The notes under the pieces: generated by a model | Told to the model about the DNA's origin: nothing | Databases searched by the model: none | The model's input: only the letters and a program-made list of their open reading frames with translations | Translations under genes and position numbers: made by a program | Shown here: piece after piece, positions 18,294 to 26,287 of the stretch | Numbering within the stretch: the stretch's first letter is position 1 | Layout: each line of letters opens with the position of its first letter | Assembly (NCBI GenBank): GCA_021797515.1 | Contig: JAJZZP010000067.1 | Span: forward strand, 62,001 to 126,000 | DNA from: Bacillota bacterium | GTDB lineage: Bacteria; Bacillota; Sulfobacillia; Sulfobacillales; Sulfobacillaceae | Length of the DNA stretch: 64,000 bases | Direction: 5' to 3'

Positions 18294-19472
18294 ATGATTT
18301 CCAGCAGCACTCTGGGCGATGGCACGAAAGTCGCGCGCCCTTCCTGGAAAACGGCCTATTATACCTTTGCTCATTTCTTAAACGATTCCTATCCCAACCT
18401 TTATCCTTCACTATTGCCAGTGTTAATGGTCGCCATGCATTTTTCCATTGCCCTAGCAGGTCTTTTAAGCTCTATTGCAGCACTTACCACACAATTGTTG
18501 CAACCGTTGATGGGCTTATGGGCTGACCGTGTGGGCACCCGTTATTTTGTAGTCGGAGGTCTGTTTGCCGGCAGTATCATTTCCGCGTCAGCGTTAGCAT
18601 TTGCACCGTCTTACGGTGTGTTTGTGCTGGCCCTGCTTATCGGCGGTTTGGGAAACGCGGCATTTCACCCCCATGCATCGGCCCTGGTAGGGGAACTGTC
18701 CGGTTCTCGCAAGGGTTTAGGCATGAGTTTGTTTATGATTGGGGGCAACATTGGCCGGGCGCTTGCACCTATCGCGGCCACCACAACTTTTTTGTATTTG
18801 GGACGTCACGGACTATGGGTGCTGGCCATTCCAGGAACGGCCATGGCTATTGTTATGTGGTTCGTGATGCGTCCTTCTCCTAAGCCCAAGGTGAGACAGG
18901 GCAGTATCTGGACCCCGGCGTTTCGCCGCGGTCTCAAACACGCGGGTAATTTGCTTGTCGTCGTTGTGTTACGCAACCTGGCCTCCACCGCAACCCTGAC
19001 GATGGTCCCTATATTATGGCATACTCTCCACCGACCTCTAGGTGAATCGGCCGCATTGTTGTCTACACTGTTTTTCGTCGGCAGTGCAGGCAATATGACT
19101 GGGGGCGCCATTTCCGATAAAGTCGGACCCAAACCCGTGCTAATTGCGTCGGCTGCCCTTTCCAGTATGTTTTTATGGTGGTTTTTGCATGCTAGCGGCC
19201 CAGCCCTTTGGTTAAGTATCGGACTCTTAGGTTTCGCCCTTTATTCCACTGGATCCGTGGTCATGGTATACGGCCAAGCATTGTTCCCCGAAAATAAGGG
19301 CATGGCTTCTGGTTTGACACTTGGCGTTGGTAACACACTGGGGGCTTTGGGCGTAGGGGGCATCGGGTTGTTGGCCAGCCGCATCGGCACCGTTGGCGCT
19401 TTGGAGACCACGGCCTTACTGCTTTTAGTCAGCATTCCTTTCAGCCTGCGGCTTAAGGCACCCACGACTTAA
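18294..19472 (+). CDS. MFS exporter, fosmidomycin-resistance (Fsr) type
   Basis: Twelve-helix major facilitator transporter of 392 residues. The N-terminal FAHFLNDSYPNLYPSLLPVL, LQPLMGLWADRVGTRYFVVGG (MFS motif A) and NAAFHPHASALVGELSGSRKGLGMS are characteristic of the Fsr family of proton-driven drug exporters. AGAAGG precedes the ATG. It diverges from the trp operon and converges on recG. The natural substrate is unknown. Confidence 0.87.
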   Translation: MISSSTLGDGTKVARPSWKTAYYTFAHFLNDSYPNLYPSLLPVLMVAMHFSIALAGLLSSIAALTTQLLQPLMGLWADRVGTRYFVVGGLFAGSIISASALAFAPSYGVFVLALLIGGLGNAAFHPHASALVGELSGSRKGLGMSLFMIGGNIGRALAPIAATTTFLYLGRHGLWVLAIPGTAMAIVMWFVMRPSPKPKVRQGSIWTPAFRRGLKHAGNLLVVVVLRNLASTATLTMVPILWHTLHRPLGESAALLSTLFFVGSAGNMTGGAISDKVGPKPVLIASAALSSMFLWWFLHASGPALWLSIGLLGFALYSTGSVVMVYGQALFPENKGMASGLTLGVGNTLGALGVGGIGLLASRIGTVGALETTALLLLVSIPFSLRLKAPTT

Positions 19473-19479
19473 GAGTCAA

Positions 19480-21600
19480 TTAATGGAGCATTTGAGTGGG
19501 CAAGGCAGACGCCACCGCGTCATCAACCCACCGCTTCAGAATTTGGTGGCCTTCGTACTCCAATCGCGGATCAGATTCCAAAATATCATGGGCGACTTGA
19601 CGCACATGCTCCATTAATACTAAATCTTGGACCGGATCTGCCAATTCAAAAGCAGAAAGTCCGTGTTGGCGCAATCCCAAAATTTCTCCGGGACCTCGAA
19701 TTTTGAGATCCTGCTCAGCCAATTTTAATCCATCAGACCATCGTACCATGGCTGCCATCCGCAATTCAGCCTCTTCGTTCTTAGGGTCAGCTAGCAAATA
19801 ACAGGTCGCAGGTTTGGTGCCACGTCCAACCCGCCCTCGCAATTGATGTAATTGGGCCAGGCCAAACCGGTCTGCCTCTTCGATTACTATAACAGTAGCA
19901 TTAGCGACGTCGACTCCTACCTCAATAATTGTAGTGGCCACCAAAACATCGATTTCATGGGCACGAAATGCTTCCATAATCTGCGTTTTTTCTTTCCCTG
20001 GCAATTGTCCATGCAGCAAACCAACCCTCCAACCAGGAACCCGCCGCATACCTTCGGCCAACACTGTTGCCGCGGTCACATCCTGGTCGTCGTTCTCGTT
20101 CACTAAGGGACAGACCACGTAAGCCTGTTCGCCACTTCGTACGGCCCGGCGCACGAATTCATAGGCGGTGCGCCTCTCACTATAGGGCAAATGGATGGTC
20201 GTAATCGGTTGTCGACCTGGCGGCAACCCTTCAATTTGCGACACGTTGAGGTCGCCATAGAGTGTGAGTGCCAAAGTGCGCGGGATGGGGGTCGCAGTCA
20301 TTACCAGCAAGTCAGGAAAATAGCCTTTTTGAGCTAAATGTGCCCTTTGCCGCACCCCAAAGCGATGTTGTTCATCAATGACCACCAGACCCAATTGGTG
20401 AAACTGCACTGAAGGAGACAAAAGCGCCTGGGTTCCCACTACCACCTCAAGCGAGCCGTTGGCGATGCCGTCCCGGACTCTCTGCGCCTGGCTCGCATCT
20501 TGACCGGTCAAAAGACCGACCTCAATAGGCAGTGAGACCGTCAAATCTTTTAGAACCCGCCACTGTTGCTCGGCCAGCAACTCAGTGGGGGCCATAAACG
20601 CTGCTTGATGGCCTGCATCCACAGTCGCTAGTATAGCTAAAATGGCAATGAGGGTCTTGCCCGATCCCACATCACCTTGCAGCAACCGCAACATAGGCCG
20701 TTCGGCAGCTAAGTCGCGGCTAATCGAAGTCCAAGCTGTTTCTTGCCCAGGGGTCAAGGCGTAGGGCAATCGGGTCAAAAATTTTTGAGAAAGGAGGCCT
20801 TGCGGATTTTGCCGAATTCCCGCCACTCCGAGGTCCCATTGCTGCATGCGCTTCACCGCTAGCGAGACGCGAAGAAATTCATCAAATACCAGGCGTTTTC
20901 GCGCCGCCTCTAACGCCTCTCGTGACGGCGGCCAATGCAAATGCAGGAGAGCTTGCCCACGACCTATCAGCCGTTCGTGATTCAGTAGCTCTTGCGGCAA
21001 CGGATCGGCCACTTGGGGAGCCAAAATGGGGATGACTTGCTTCATCACTTGCTGCAGCCATCGTTGTTTAATTTCTGCAGTCAGGGGATAAATGGGAACT
21101 AAACCGCGTTGCGGGGTCTCTTCCGGTGACAAGACTTCATGATGAGGATGTTTCATAATTAGACGATTTCCCCAATATTCTACATGGCCGCTCAATACCA
21201 CGAAAACACCGAGTTGCAACTGACGAGTCAGCCACCGGGCATGAAAAAACGTAGCATACACCACAAACAAGCCATCGGTAACCGAAATTCTCAAAATTTG
21301 ACGCCGGGGATCATAGTCCGCTCGCCCAATTCGCCCCACAATCGTAAAATCCCCGCCACTTTTCACTTCAGACAACGGGGTGATCACGGTGCGATCTTCA
21401 TGGCGGCGCGGCCACAGAAGCAAAAGATCCCCCTGAGACCAGATCCCTAGCTTTTCGAGTTGCTTCGCTTTCTTAGGCCCGACCCCAGGCAATGCGGTGA
21501 TTGGTTCGCTTACGCCAATTATTGGACGACGAGATTCATGCTGTGATGTGCGACCCCGCCCGGCACGCTGACGACCTCCGCGTTCAGTTGCGTCTGCCAC
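19480..21600 (-). CDS. recG: ATP-dependent DNA helicase RecG
   Basis: Branch-migrating helicase for stalled forks and Holliday junctions. N-terminal wedge/OB domain (ALPGVGPKKAKQLEKLG; TIVGRIGRADYD), Walker A in LLQGDVGSGKTLIAILA, DEQHRFG (DEAD-like box), VMTATPIPRTLALTLYG, TIIEVGVDVANATVIVIEEADRFGLAQLHQLRGRVGRG. I place the start at the GTG at 21600 (706 residues) because GGGAGG lies 7 nt before it. This start is inside the 3' end of fakA, in another frame, giving an overlap of about 80 nt. Start uncertain by a few codons. Confidence 0.95.
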   Translation of the reverse strand: MADATERGGRQRAGRGRTSQHESRRPIIGVSEPITALPGVGPKKAKQLEKLGIWSQGDLLLLWPRRHEDRTVITPLSEVKSGGDFTIVGRIGRADYDPRRQILRISVTDGLFVVYATFFHARWLTRQLQLGVFVVLSGHVEYWGNRLIMKHPHHEVLSPEETPQRGLVPIYPLTAEIKQRWLQQVMKQVIPILAPQVADPLPQELLNHERLIGRGQALLHLHWPPSREALEAARKRLVFDEFLRVSLAVKRMQQWDLGVAGIRQNPQGLLSQKFLTRLPYALTPGQETAWTSISRDLAAERPMLRLLQGDVGSGKTLIAILAILATVDAGHQAAFMAPTELLAEQQWRVLKDLTVSLPIEVGLLTGQDASQAQRVRDGIANGSLEVVVGTQALLSPSVQFHQLGLVVIDEQHRFGVRQRAHLAQKGYFPDLLVMTATPIPRTLALTLYGDLNVSQIEGLPPGRQPITTIHLPYSERRTAYEFVRRAVRSGEQAYVVCPLVNENDDQDVTAATVLAEGMRRVPGWRVGLLHGQLPGKEKTQIMEAFRAHEIDVLVATTIIEVGVDVANATVIVIEEADRFGLAQLHQLRGRVGRGTKPATCYLLADPKNEEAELRMAAMVRWSDGLKLAEQDLKIRGPGEILGLRQHGLSAFELADPVQDLVLMEHVRQVAHDILESDPRLEYEGHQILKRWVDDAVASALPTQMLH

Positions 21601-22949
21601 CACTCTGCCTCCCTGCTCCAATCGTCCTCGTCCCCGGTTAGTGAAGTATATATCGTCACCAGTCGATGGCTCCGGACGACATCTTTCACCGCCGCCAACG
21701 CTTCTTGTCGAGTCTTTTTTGGCACATCACCTACCCGATACCCATCGGCGTCCCTTTGGACCACTAATGAGGTGATAATCTCGGCACGTGGCAACAAATT
21801 TCTCAAGTTGTCTTCCCAAGAAGCGTCTTCATCATAATCCAAGAATAATTGGCAAGCTATCGCTAGCGACTCCACATAATATCGGTGACCCGCGGTTTCA
21901 GGCCCAACCCATAATGTTTCCGGTTTCCTTGCTGCTGGGGAATTCGCATCGACGGCATCGATCCGAACCGGCATTACAGACACCCACTGTGGAAGAATCA
22001 CCACGGGGCGTAGCTCGCGCTGGGCTAAATGTTGCATTTGGTGGCGCATATCCAGCATCTCTATTTGCACCACTGGTCCTAGTTGAAACAAAAAGCCAAT
22101 GAGGGATTCCGGTTGCGCCACATGTACGTGCACTTTCAAGGAGAATTGCATTTCTGAAACCACAACCGAGTTTCCATAGCCAGCCAGGAGTTCTCGGACC
22201 TGGTTAAGCGGCAAAGAACCTGACCAGGGAGCAATAAGCGCTTCGGTATCATAGGGGAACGGTATGTCTTCGGGCCAGAGACTCGTGGGTATCGCATTCC
22301 CCCCACTAATCACTTCCGCGGACAGATCTGCCGTCTCATCTCCCAGGAAAGCCGAGATGATCAGATACAAACCTTCAGCCCCCGCATCAACCACCCCACG
22401 GTCTCGCAATACGGACAACAAGCGCGGAGAATCCAAAACGGTTTTACGGGCCGCCACCACCATGTTTTGCAGCACCTGAGCAACGTCTTTTCCTTGAGCA
22501 TTTTCCGCAAGGGAACGTACTAGGGTGAGCATAGTACCTTCCACTGGTTGGTAGACTCCCTGATAAGCCATTTCCGCCGCCTGCTCCCAGGCGTCACGGA
22601 AATCCTGTATCGACCAGGTTTCCTTTTCTCCGCCGCTTTCAGCCATGCCCACTAGAATTTGCGATAGAATTGTCCCAGAGTTCCCTCGAGCTCCGCTTAC
22701 GGCACCTTGAGCCGCCACACGCACTTGGTGTCCCAAGTGGCGCGACGTACTCTCTTCCATGGCCTCTAAAGCGGCTTGCAAAGTGCCGAGCATATTATGA
22801 CCAGTGTCGCCGTCAGGGACTGGGAATACATTGATCCGGTCAATCCGCGACACATCACGACGCAGCGCCTGGACCCCCCTTTTTAGCCAAATTCCAAAGT
22901 CGTGGGCCGTAATGTAACTTTTCCCTTCCGCTGGTGCCACATGGGTCAC
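21519..22949 (-). CDS. fakA: Fatty acid kinase ATP-binding subunit (DAK/YloV family)
   Basis: FakA phosphorylates fatty acids held by FakB proteins for incorporation into membrane lipid. The DhaL-type kinase domain occupies about residues 10-205 with NVFPVPDGDTGHNM (Mg-ATP-binding aspartates) and GAVSGARGNSGTILSQIL. The middle and C-terminal DAK1_2-like regions follow (VVVSEMQFSLKVHVHV; RSHRLVTIYTSLTGDEDD). At 476 residues it is shorter than the roughly 550 of Bacillus and Staphylococcus homologues. GTG start at 22949 shares one base with the stop of yloU; AAGGAG lies upstream. No fakB is in the window. Confidence 0.9.
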   Translation of the reverse strand: MTHVAPAEGKSYITAHDFGIWLKRGVQALRRDVSRIDRINVFPVPDGDTGHNMLGTLQAALEAMEESTSRHLGHQVRVAAQGAVSGARGNSGTILSQILVGMAESGGEKETWSIQDFRDAWEQAAEMAYQGVYQPVEGTMLTLVRSLAENAQGKDVAQVLQNMVVAARKTVLDSPRLLSVLRDRGVVDAGAEGLYLIISAFLGDETADLSAEVISGGNAIPTSLWPEDIPFPYDTEALIAPWSGSLPLNQVRELLAGYGNSVVVSEMQFSLKVHVHVAQPESLIGFLFQLGPVVQIEMLDMRHQMQHLAQRELRPVVILPQWVSVMPVRIDAVDANSPAARKPETLWVGPETAGHRYYVESLAIACQLFLDYDEDASWEDNLRNLLPRAEIITSLVVQRDADGYRVGDVPKKTRQEALAAVKDVVRSHRLVTIYTSLTGDEDDWSREAEWWQTQLNAEVVSVPGGVAHHSMNLVVQ

Positions 22950-23293
22950 TACTTCCGAACTCCTTCGATGTGAATTGCAATACGACGTGGTGATATAGCC
23001 ACGGCCTCAACAATAACCCGTTCTACCGCACCAATGACAGCCAAACCTACATCCTTGATTTTCACACCATAGCGTACCGTTAGCGAAATATCAATCGTCA
23101 TTCCCCATGAATCTTGGGTAATCGTTACTCCTTTGGCCAATTGTTCTTGAACCATCTTAGGAGCATCATCTTCGGCATGATGTCGCGTGATCAAACCAAC
23201 CACTCCGGGGGTGGCAATCGCTGCAGCTCCAGCCAGCGCCGCGAGCACATCATCATGAACCGAAATCTGACCCCACTCGGTGTCTTTGTCCAT
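22949..23293 (-). CDS. yloU: Asp23/Gls24 family envelope stress protein
   Basis: Small protein of 114 residues with the Asp23 pattern: ISVHDDVLAALAGAAAIATPGVVGL at the N-terminus, GVTITQDSWGMTIDISLTVRYGVKI in the middle and AIHIEGVRK at the end. In Bacillota the family lies beside the fakA homologue and is tied to membrane or cell-envelope homeostasis. It is coupled to fakA by a one-base overlap and diverges from rpmB. Confidence 0.92.
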   Translation of the reverse strand: MDKDTEWGQISVHDDVLAALAGAAAIATPGVVGLITRHHAEDDAPKMVQEQLAKGVTITQDSWGMTIDISLTVRYGVKIKDVGLAVIGAVERVIVEAVAISPRRIAIHIEGVRK

Positions 23294-23307
23294 AGCCTAT
23301 CCCAACC

Positions 23308-23336
23308 TTGCAGAGACTTTCTATTCATGGTACCAT
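23308..23336 (+). promoter_or_regulatory. Likely rpmB promoter
   Basis: TTGCAG (23308-23313), 17-nt spacer and TACCAT (23331-23336), about 38 nt before the rpmB ATG. The -10 box lies within the palindrome ATGGTACCAT. Moderate match only. Confidence 0.5.
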
Positions 23337-23373
23337 AGCACGGAATGTTATGGTGTCGGAGGAGGATCCTTCT

Positions 23374-23565
23374 ATGGCGTATCGGTGTGAAATATGCGAC
23401 AAACACACGGTGTATGGCAATAATGTGAGTCATTCCCATCACAAGACGCGACGCGTTTGGAAGCCCAATATTCAACGTGTGCGTGCCCGTATTAATGGGC
23501 GGACTCAACACATTTATGTTTGTACTCGCTGCCTTCGGTCAGGCAAGGTGGAACGCGCAATTTAA
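23374..23565 (+). CDS. rpmB: Large ribosomal subunit protein bL28
   Basis: 63-residue ribosomal protein starting MAYRCEICDKHTVYGNNVSHSH, with HHKTRRVWKPNIQRV and a C-terminal CTRCLRSGKVERAI. Two Cys pairs (CEIC and CTRC) indicate the zinc-binding C+ form of bL28. The ATG at 23374 follows GGAGGAGG. The gene lies on the opposite strand to its neighbours, and its last 4 nt overlap the end of hslO. Confidence 0.97.
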   Translation: MAYRCEICDKHTVYGNNVSHSHHKTRRVWKPNIQRVRARINGRTQHIYVCTRCLRSGKVERAI

Positions 23566-24431
23566 TTCTGCCTGTAAGCGATGTGTTCCAGGACCGAGAG
23601 TGAAATGGGGTACGCCGTGTTGCAGTAATGGCATACGACCTCTGCCCCTAGCTCCTGAATCAACGCGAGCACCTCTTCTTGCGGCAAGCTCTTCAAAATG
23701 GCAATGCTTTTTTCCCTACTGCACTGACACTGATAGGCAAACGGTTCCTTGGAATACCATACAATAGGTTCTGGCAATAAATACCGCAACAGATCGTCCG
23801 GGCTCTGACCTTCCGACAGGCGGTAACTAAGATTATCCAATTGTTTAAAACGCGATGCGATGTCATCGGCAACCGATTCACTACCAGGAAGTGCTTGGAT
23901 TACAATACCTCCGGCCCCCGCTACTAATCCATTGGTCCCTATCAAGACTCCCACGGCCACCGCGCTGGGGACTTGTTCCGACTGAAGATAATATCCCGTC
24001 AAGTCCTCTCCAATCTCACCGCTAACCAATGCCGTCCGCCCTTCATAGGGAGCTTGTCCAGCTTCTTCGCGGACCACCCGCAAAATCCCTTGATCACCCA
24101 CTGCCCTTCCCACGGCTAGCTTGCCGTCAGGGCGCAGGGGTAAGTCCACATTGGGGTGCTGTGCCCGCGCTCGAACTAATCCACCTGAGCGAACTTCCAC
24201 CACCACCCGGCCTAATGGTCCATTGCCGTCAACTTCAATCACTAAACGAAACTCTGTTTTAAAATCAGCGGCGAGCATCACCGCCCCACTGATTAGCCGC
24301 CCTAAGGCGGCGGCAGTCACAGGTGACGCATTTTGCACATTTTGTACTTGTTGCGCCGTTTTCGTAGTTCTGGTCGCAATTGCTCGAATCGCGCCATGAG
24401 CCGCCGTCGCCTTAACCCGATAGTCTTGCAC
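23562..24431 (-). CDS. hslO: Redox-regulated chaperone Hsp33
   Basis: Holdase chaperone switched on by oxidation. N-terminal domain begins DYRVKATAAHGAIRAIA; linker and C-terminal zinc domain carry the redox switch cysteines CQCSREK (CxC) and CHYCNTAYPIS (CxxC) near residues 235-275. Length 289 is normal. GTG start at 24431. It converges with rpmB and is followed upstream by a small membrane gene on the same strand. Confidence 0.95.
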   Translation of the reverse strand: MQDYRVKATAAHGAIRAIATRTTKTAQQVQNVQNASPVTAAALGRLISGAVMLAADFKTEFRLVIEVDGNGPLGRVVVEVRSGGLVRARAQHPNVDLPLRPDGKLAVGRAVGDQGILRVVREEAGQAPYEGRTALVSGEIGEDLTGYYLQSEQVPSAVAVGVLIGTNGLVAGAGGIVIQALPGSESVADDIASRFKQLDNLSYRLSEGQSPDDLLRYLLPEPIVWYSKEPFAYQCQCSREKSIAILKSLPQEEVLALIQELGAEVVCHYCNTAYPISLSVLEHIAYRQN

Positions 24432-24577
24432 CCATCACCCATCCTCTGGGAACTTAGTCCCCCTAGTGTTTGTCACGTGCCCAAAATCCTAACACAAACT
24501 GCAATACTTTTCCTACCGCGCGCGGTACTTTCACAACCTGCACCCGCATTTTTCGCCACGCTCCTCTCGTCTAGTGC

Positions 24578-24799
24578 TTACCGTACTAAAAAGAGTCGGT
24601 AGCCAACCCAAATTAATAGTCCCCCCACTAGCAACGGACCCAATCCAGCCCACACCAGCCATAATCCGATACCGACCGCCCAAGCCCAAATCGGCAGAAC
24701 TTTGATAACCAAAACTCCGCCCACTAGTGCGAGTCCGACACCTCCTAGCCTATATGGTAATTGTCGACGGGCCCGCCATGAACCGCGGATGGGATGCAT
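24578..24799 (-). CDS. Small two-helix membrane protein, unknown
   Basis: 73 residues: a basic N-terminus (MHPIRGSWRARRQLPYR) and two hydrophobic segments (about residues 18-34 and 36-70) rich in Gly, Val, Leu and Trp. GGGAGG lies 7 nt before the ATG, a strong sign that it is real. It lies between hslO and the rpe-like gene, in the same direction. No recognised family. Confidence 0.65.
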   Translation of the reverse strand: MHPIRGSWRARRQLPYRLGGVGLALVGGVLVIKVLPIWAWAVGIGLWLVWAGLGPLLVGGLLIWVGYRLFLVR

Positions 24800-24883
24800 A
24801 CACTTCCCTCCCTTTTGCTGGGCCTCCAGGTGTCACCAGTCGTGACACTCATCATGGTACGGAGTTTCTAGCAAAAAGGTGCA

Positions 24884-25441
24884 TCACCATTTTGAAATGA
24901 ATGCCTCTTGCCCAACCAGCAGAATATCAATCCCACCTGGTATGGTACCTGGCGGTACTCCGTCGGCTATTGCAATTAAGGGCCGATGATCGCTTCCACG
25001 ACGGCGTATGAGTCTCTTCAGCCCCGGTTCCAAGTTTCCATCTGGCGCCTTGATCGTGATTATGTCCAAGCACGTCCAAACCTCTTCCAAGCACCGAAGA
25101 TCCCAGTTTGCGGCAATGGCCACACCACGCAACAAGCCAACTTCCCATAATGCGTCAAACCATGCAGCCTTCAACGATGAATTCCAGGTGCGAGTCACTA
25201 TATCGATCCCGCATCTGCGTACCAAGTCCCATCGGAGTATCGGTCCCTCGCTAATCATATGCAAGTCAATAGGCAGATCAGTATGCTGTCGAATGTTGTC
25301 CACAGCAAACAATACTCGTTCCCAAGTATGAATCGTCACATCGAAATGAATCAATTCCGTATCAACCGCCAAAACATCCTCTGCCGTTGACACAATCTGG
25401 CCACGGCGCGGCGCTGCAGCTAGTTCCATCGCCGCGTCCAT
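24884..25441 (-). CDS. Divergent, short ribulose-phosphate 3-epimerase-like protein
   Basis: The place after rsgA is that of rpe in Bacillota. The 185-residue protein keeps the pattern of Rpe metal ligands: LIHFDV (His, Asp), IDLHMI (His) and IAIADGV (Asp), plus IRQHTDLPIDLH, which resembles Rpe. It lacks the usual N-terminal APSILSAD strand, has IHTW in place of MDGHFVPN, and is about 30 residues shorter than typical Rpe. It may be a fast-evolving epimerase or a TIM-barrel relative with lost activity. It overlaps rsgA by 22 nt. Confidence 0.7.
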   Translation of the reverse strand: MDAAMELAAAPRRGQIVSTAEDVLAVDTELIHFDVTIHTWERVLFAVDNIRQHTDLPIDLHMISEGPILRWDLVRRCGIDIVTRTWNSSLKAAWFDALWEVGLLRGVAIAANWDLRCLEEVWTCLDIITIKAPDGNLEPGLKRLIRRRGSDHRPLIAIADGVPPGTIPGGIDILLVGQEAFISKW

Positions 25442-26286
25442 TGTTCCAGCATCAGGCGATAATGGCGATACCTTGTCAGTGAAAAGCTGCCCAATTCAAC
25501 TCCCTCCCTGACATGGCATCCGGGTTCATTGCCATGCAGACAATTAGGGAAACGGCATTGCACTTCGGACCATTCCAAAAACGCGGCGGCAATTTGGTGC
25601 GGATCAACTCCGGTTAGTTCTAACGATGTATACCCCGGGGTATCCGCCAACCAAAACTTCTGTATCGGCAACAACCTGACCCATCTGGTGACTTGCTGTC
25701 CTCGTCCGATACGGCTAAGTTCCCCCGTTGCGATCCGAGCCTCAGGAATCACCGTTGAAATAAGGGAGGACTTTCCAACACCACTTTCGCCGGTCAGAAC
25801 CCAAATTCCGGACCGAGGCGTCTTAAGCCACTCTTGTATACCAATGCCAGCAAACACACTAAGAGGCCACACCGGATATCCGATGGATCGATATAATGCC
25901 ACAAACCGGTCGACCCTTTGGCGATCTTTTACCAAATCGACTTTCGTCAAGATGATTTCAATCTTAATGGTTGCGATCTCTGCCATGATTAACCTTTTGT
26001 CTAGTAATTCCAAATTTCCGGAGGGGTCATTCAATGTAAAACAGGCAAACAGGCCGGTCACATTGGCTACCGGAGGTCGTTTGAGTTCGAGGCCCCGGGG
26101 CAAGATTTGTGTAATGATGGCTTCGCCGTTATCAGTGGGTTCGAATGCCACTTGGTCTCCTACCATAATGCGGCCTATATCGCGTTTTACGCGCCCCCGC
26201 ATATAACACAAATAGTGGTCACCCGATTCCGTGGTGACCGTCGGTCGATTTGCCTCTAAAAGAATGACCGTTCCTTGCAACGTCAC
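25420..26286 (-). CDS. rsgA: Small-subunit ribosome assembly GTPase RsgA
   Basis: Circularly permuted GTPase acting late in 30S maturation. N-terminal OB fold (about residues 1-70), then G4 LTKVD, G1 LTGESGVGKSSLIS, G3 ADTPGYTSLEL, and a C-terminal zinc-binding knuckle CRFPNCLHGNEPGCHV. Length 288. GTG start at 26286 just after the prkC stop. Same gene order (prpC-prkC-rsgA-rpe) as in Bacillus. Confidence 0.96.
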   Translation of the reverse strand: MTLQGTVILLEANRPTVTTESGDHYLCYMRGRVKRDIGRIMVGDQVAFEPTDNGEAIITQILPRGLELKRPPVANVTGLFACFTLNDPSGNLELLDKRLIMAEIATIKIEIILTKVDLVKDRQRVDRFVALYRSIGYPVWPLSVFAGIGIQEWLKTPRSGIWVLTGESGVGKSSLISTVIPEARIATGELSRIGRGQQVTRWVRLLPIQKFWLADTPGYTSLELTGVDPHQIAAAFLEWSEVQCRFPNCLHGNEPGCHVREGVELGSFSLTRYRHYRLMLEQWTRRWN

Positions 26287-26287
26287 T

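Noticed and set aside
25529-26206. Plus-strand open frame of 225 codons opposite rsgA
   Set aside because: Antisense shadow of a well-supported gene with all GTPase motifs; no start signals.
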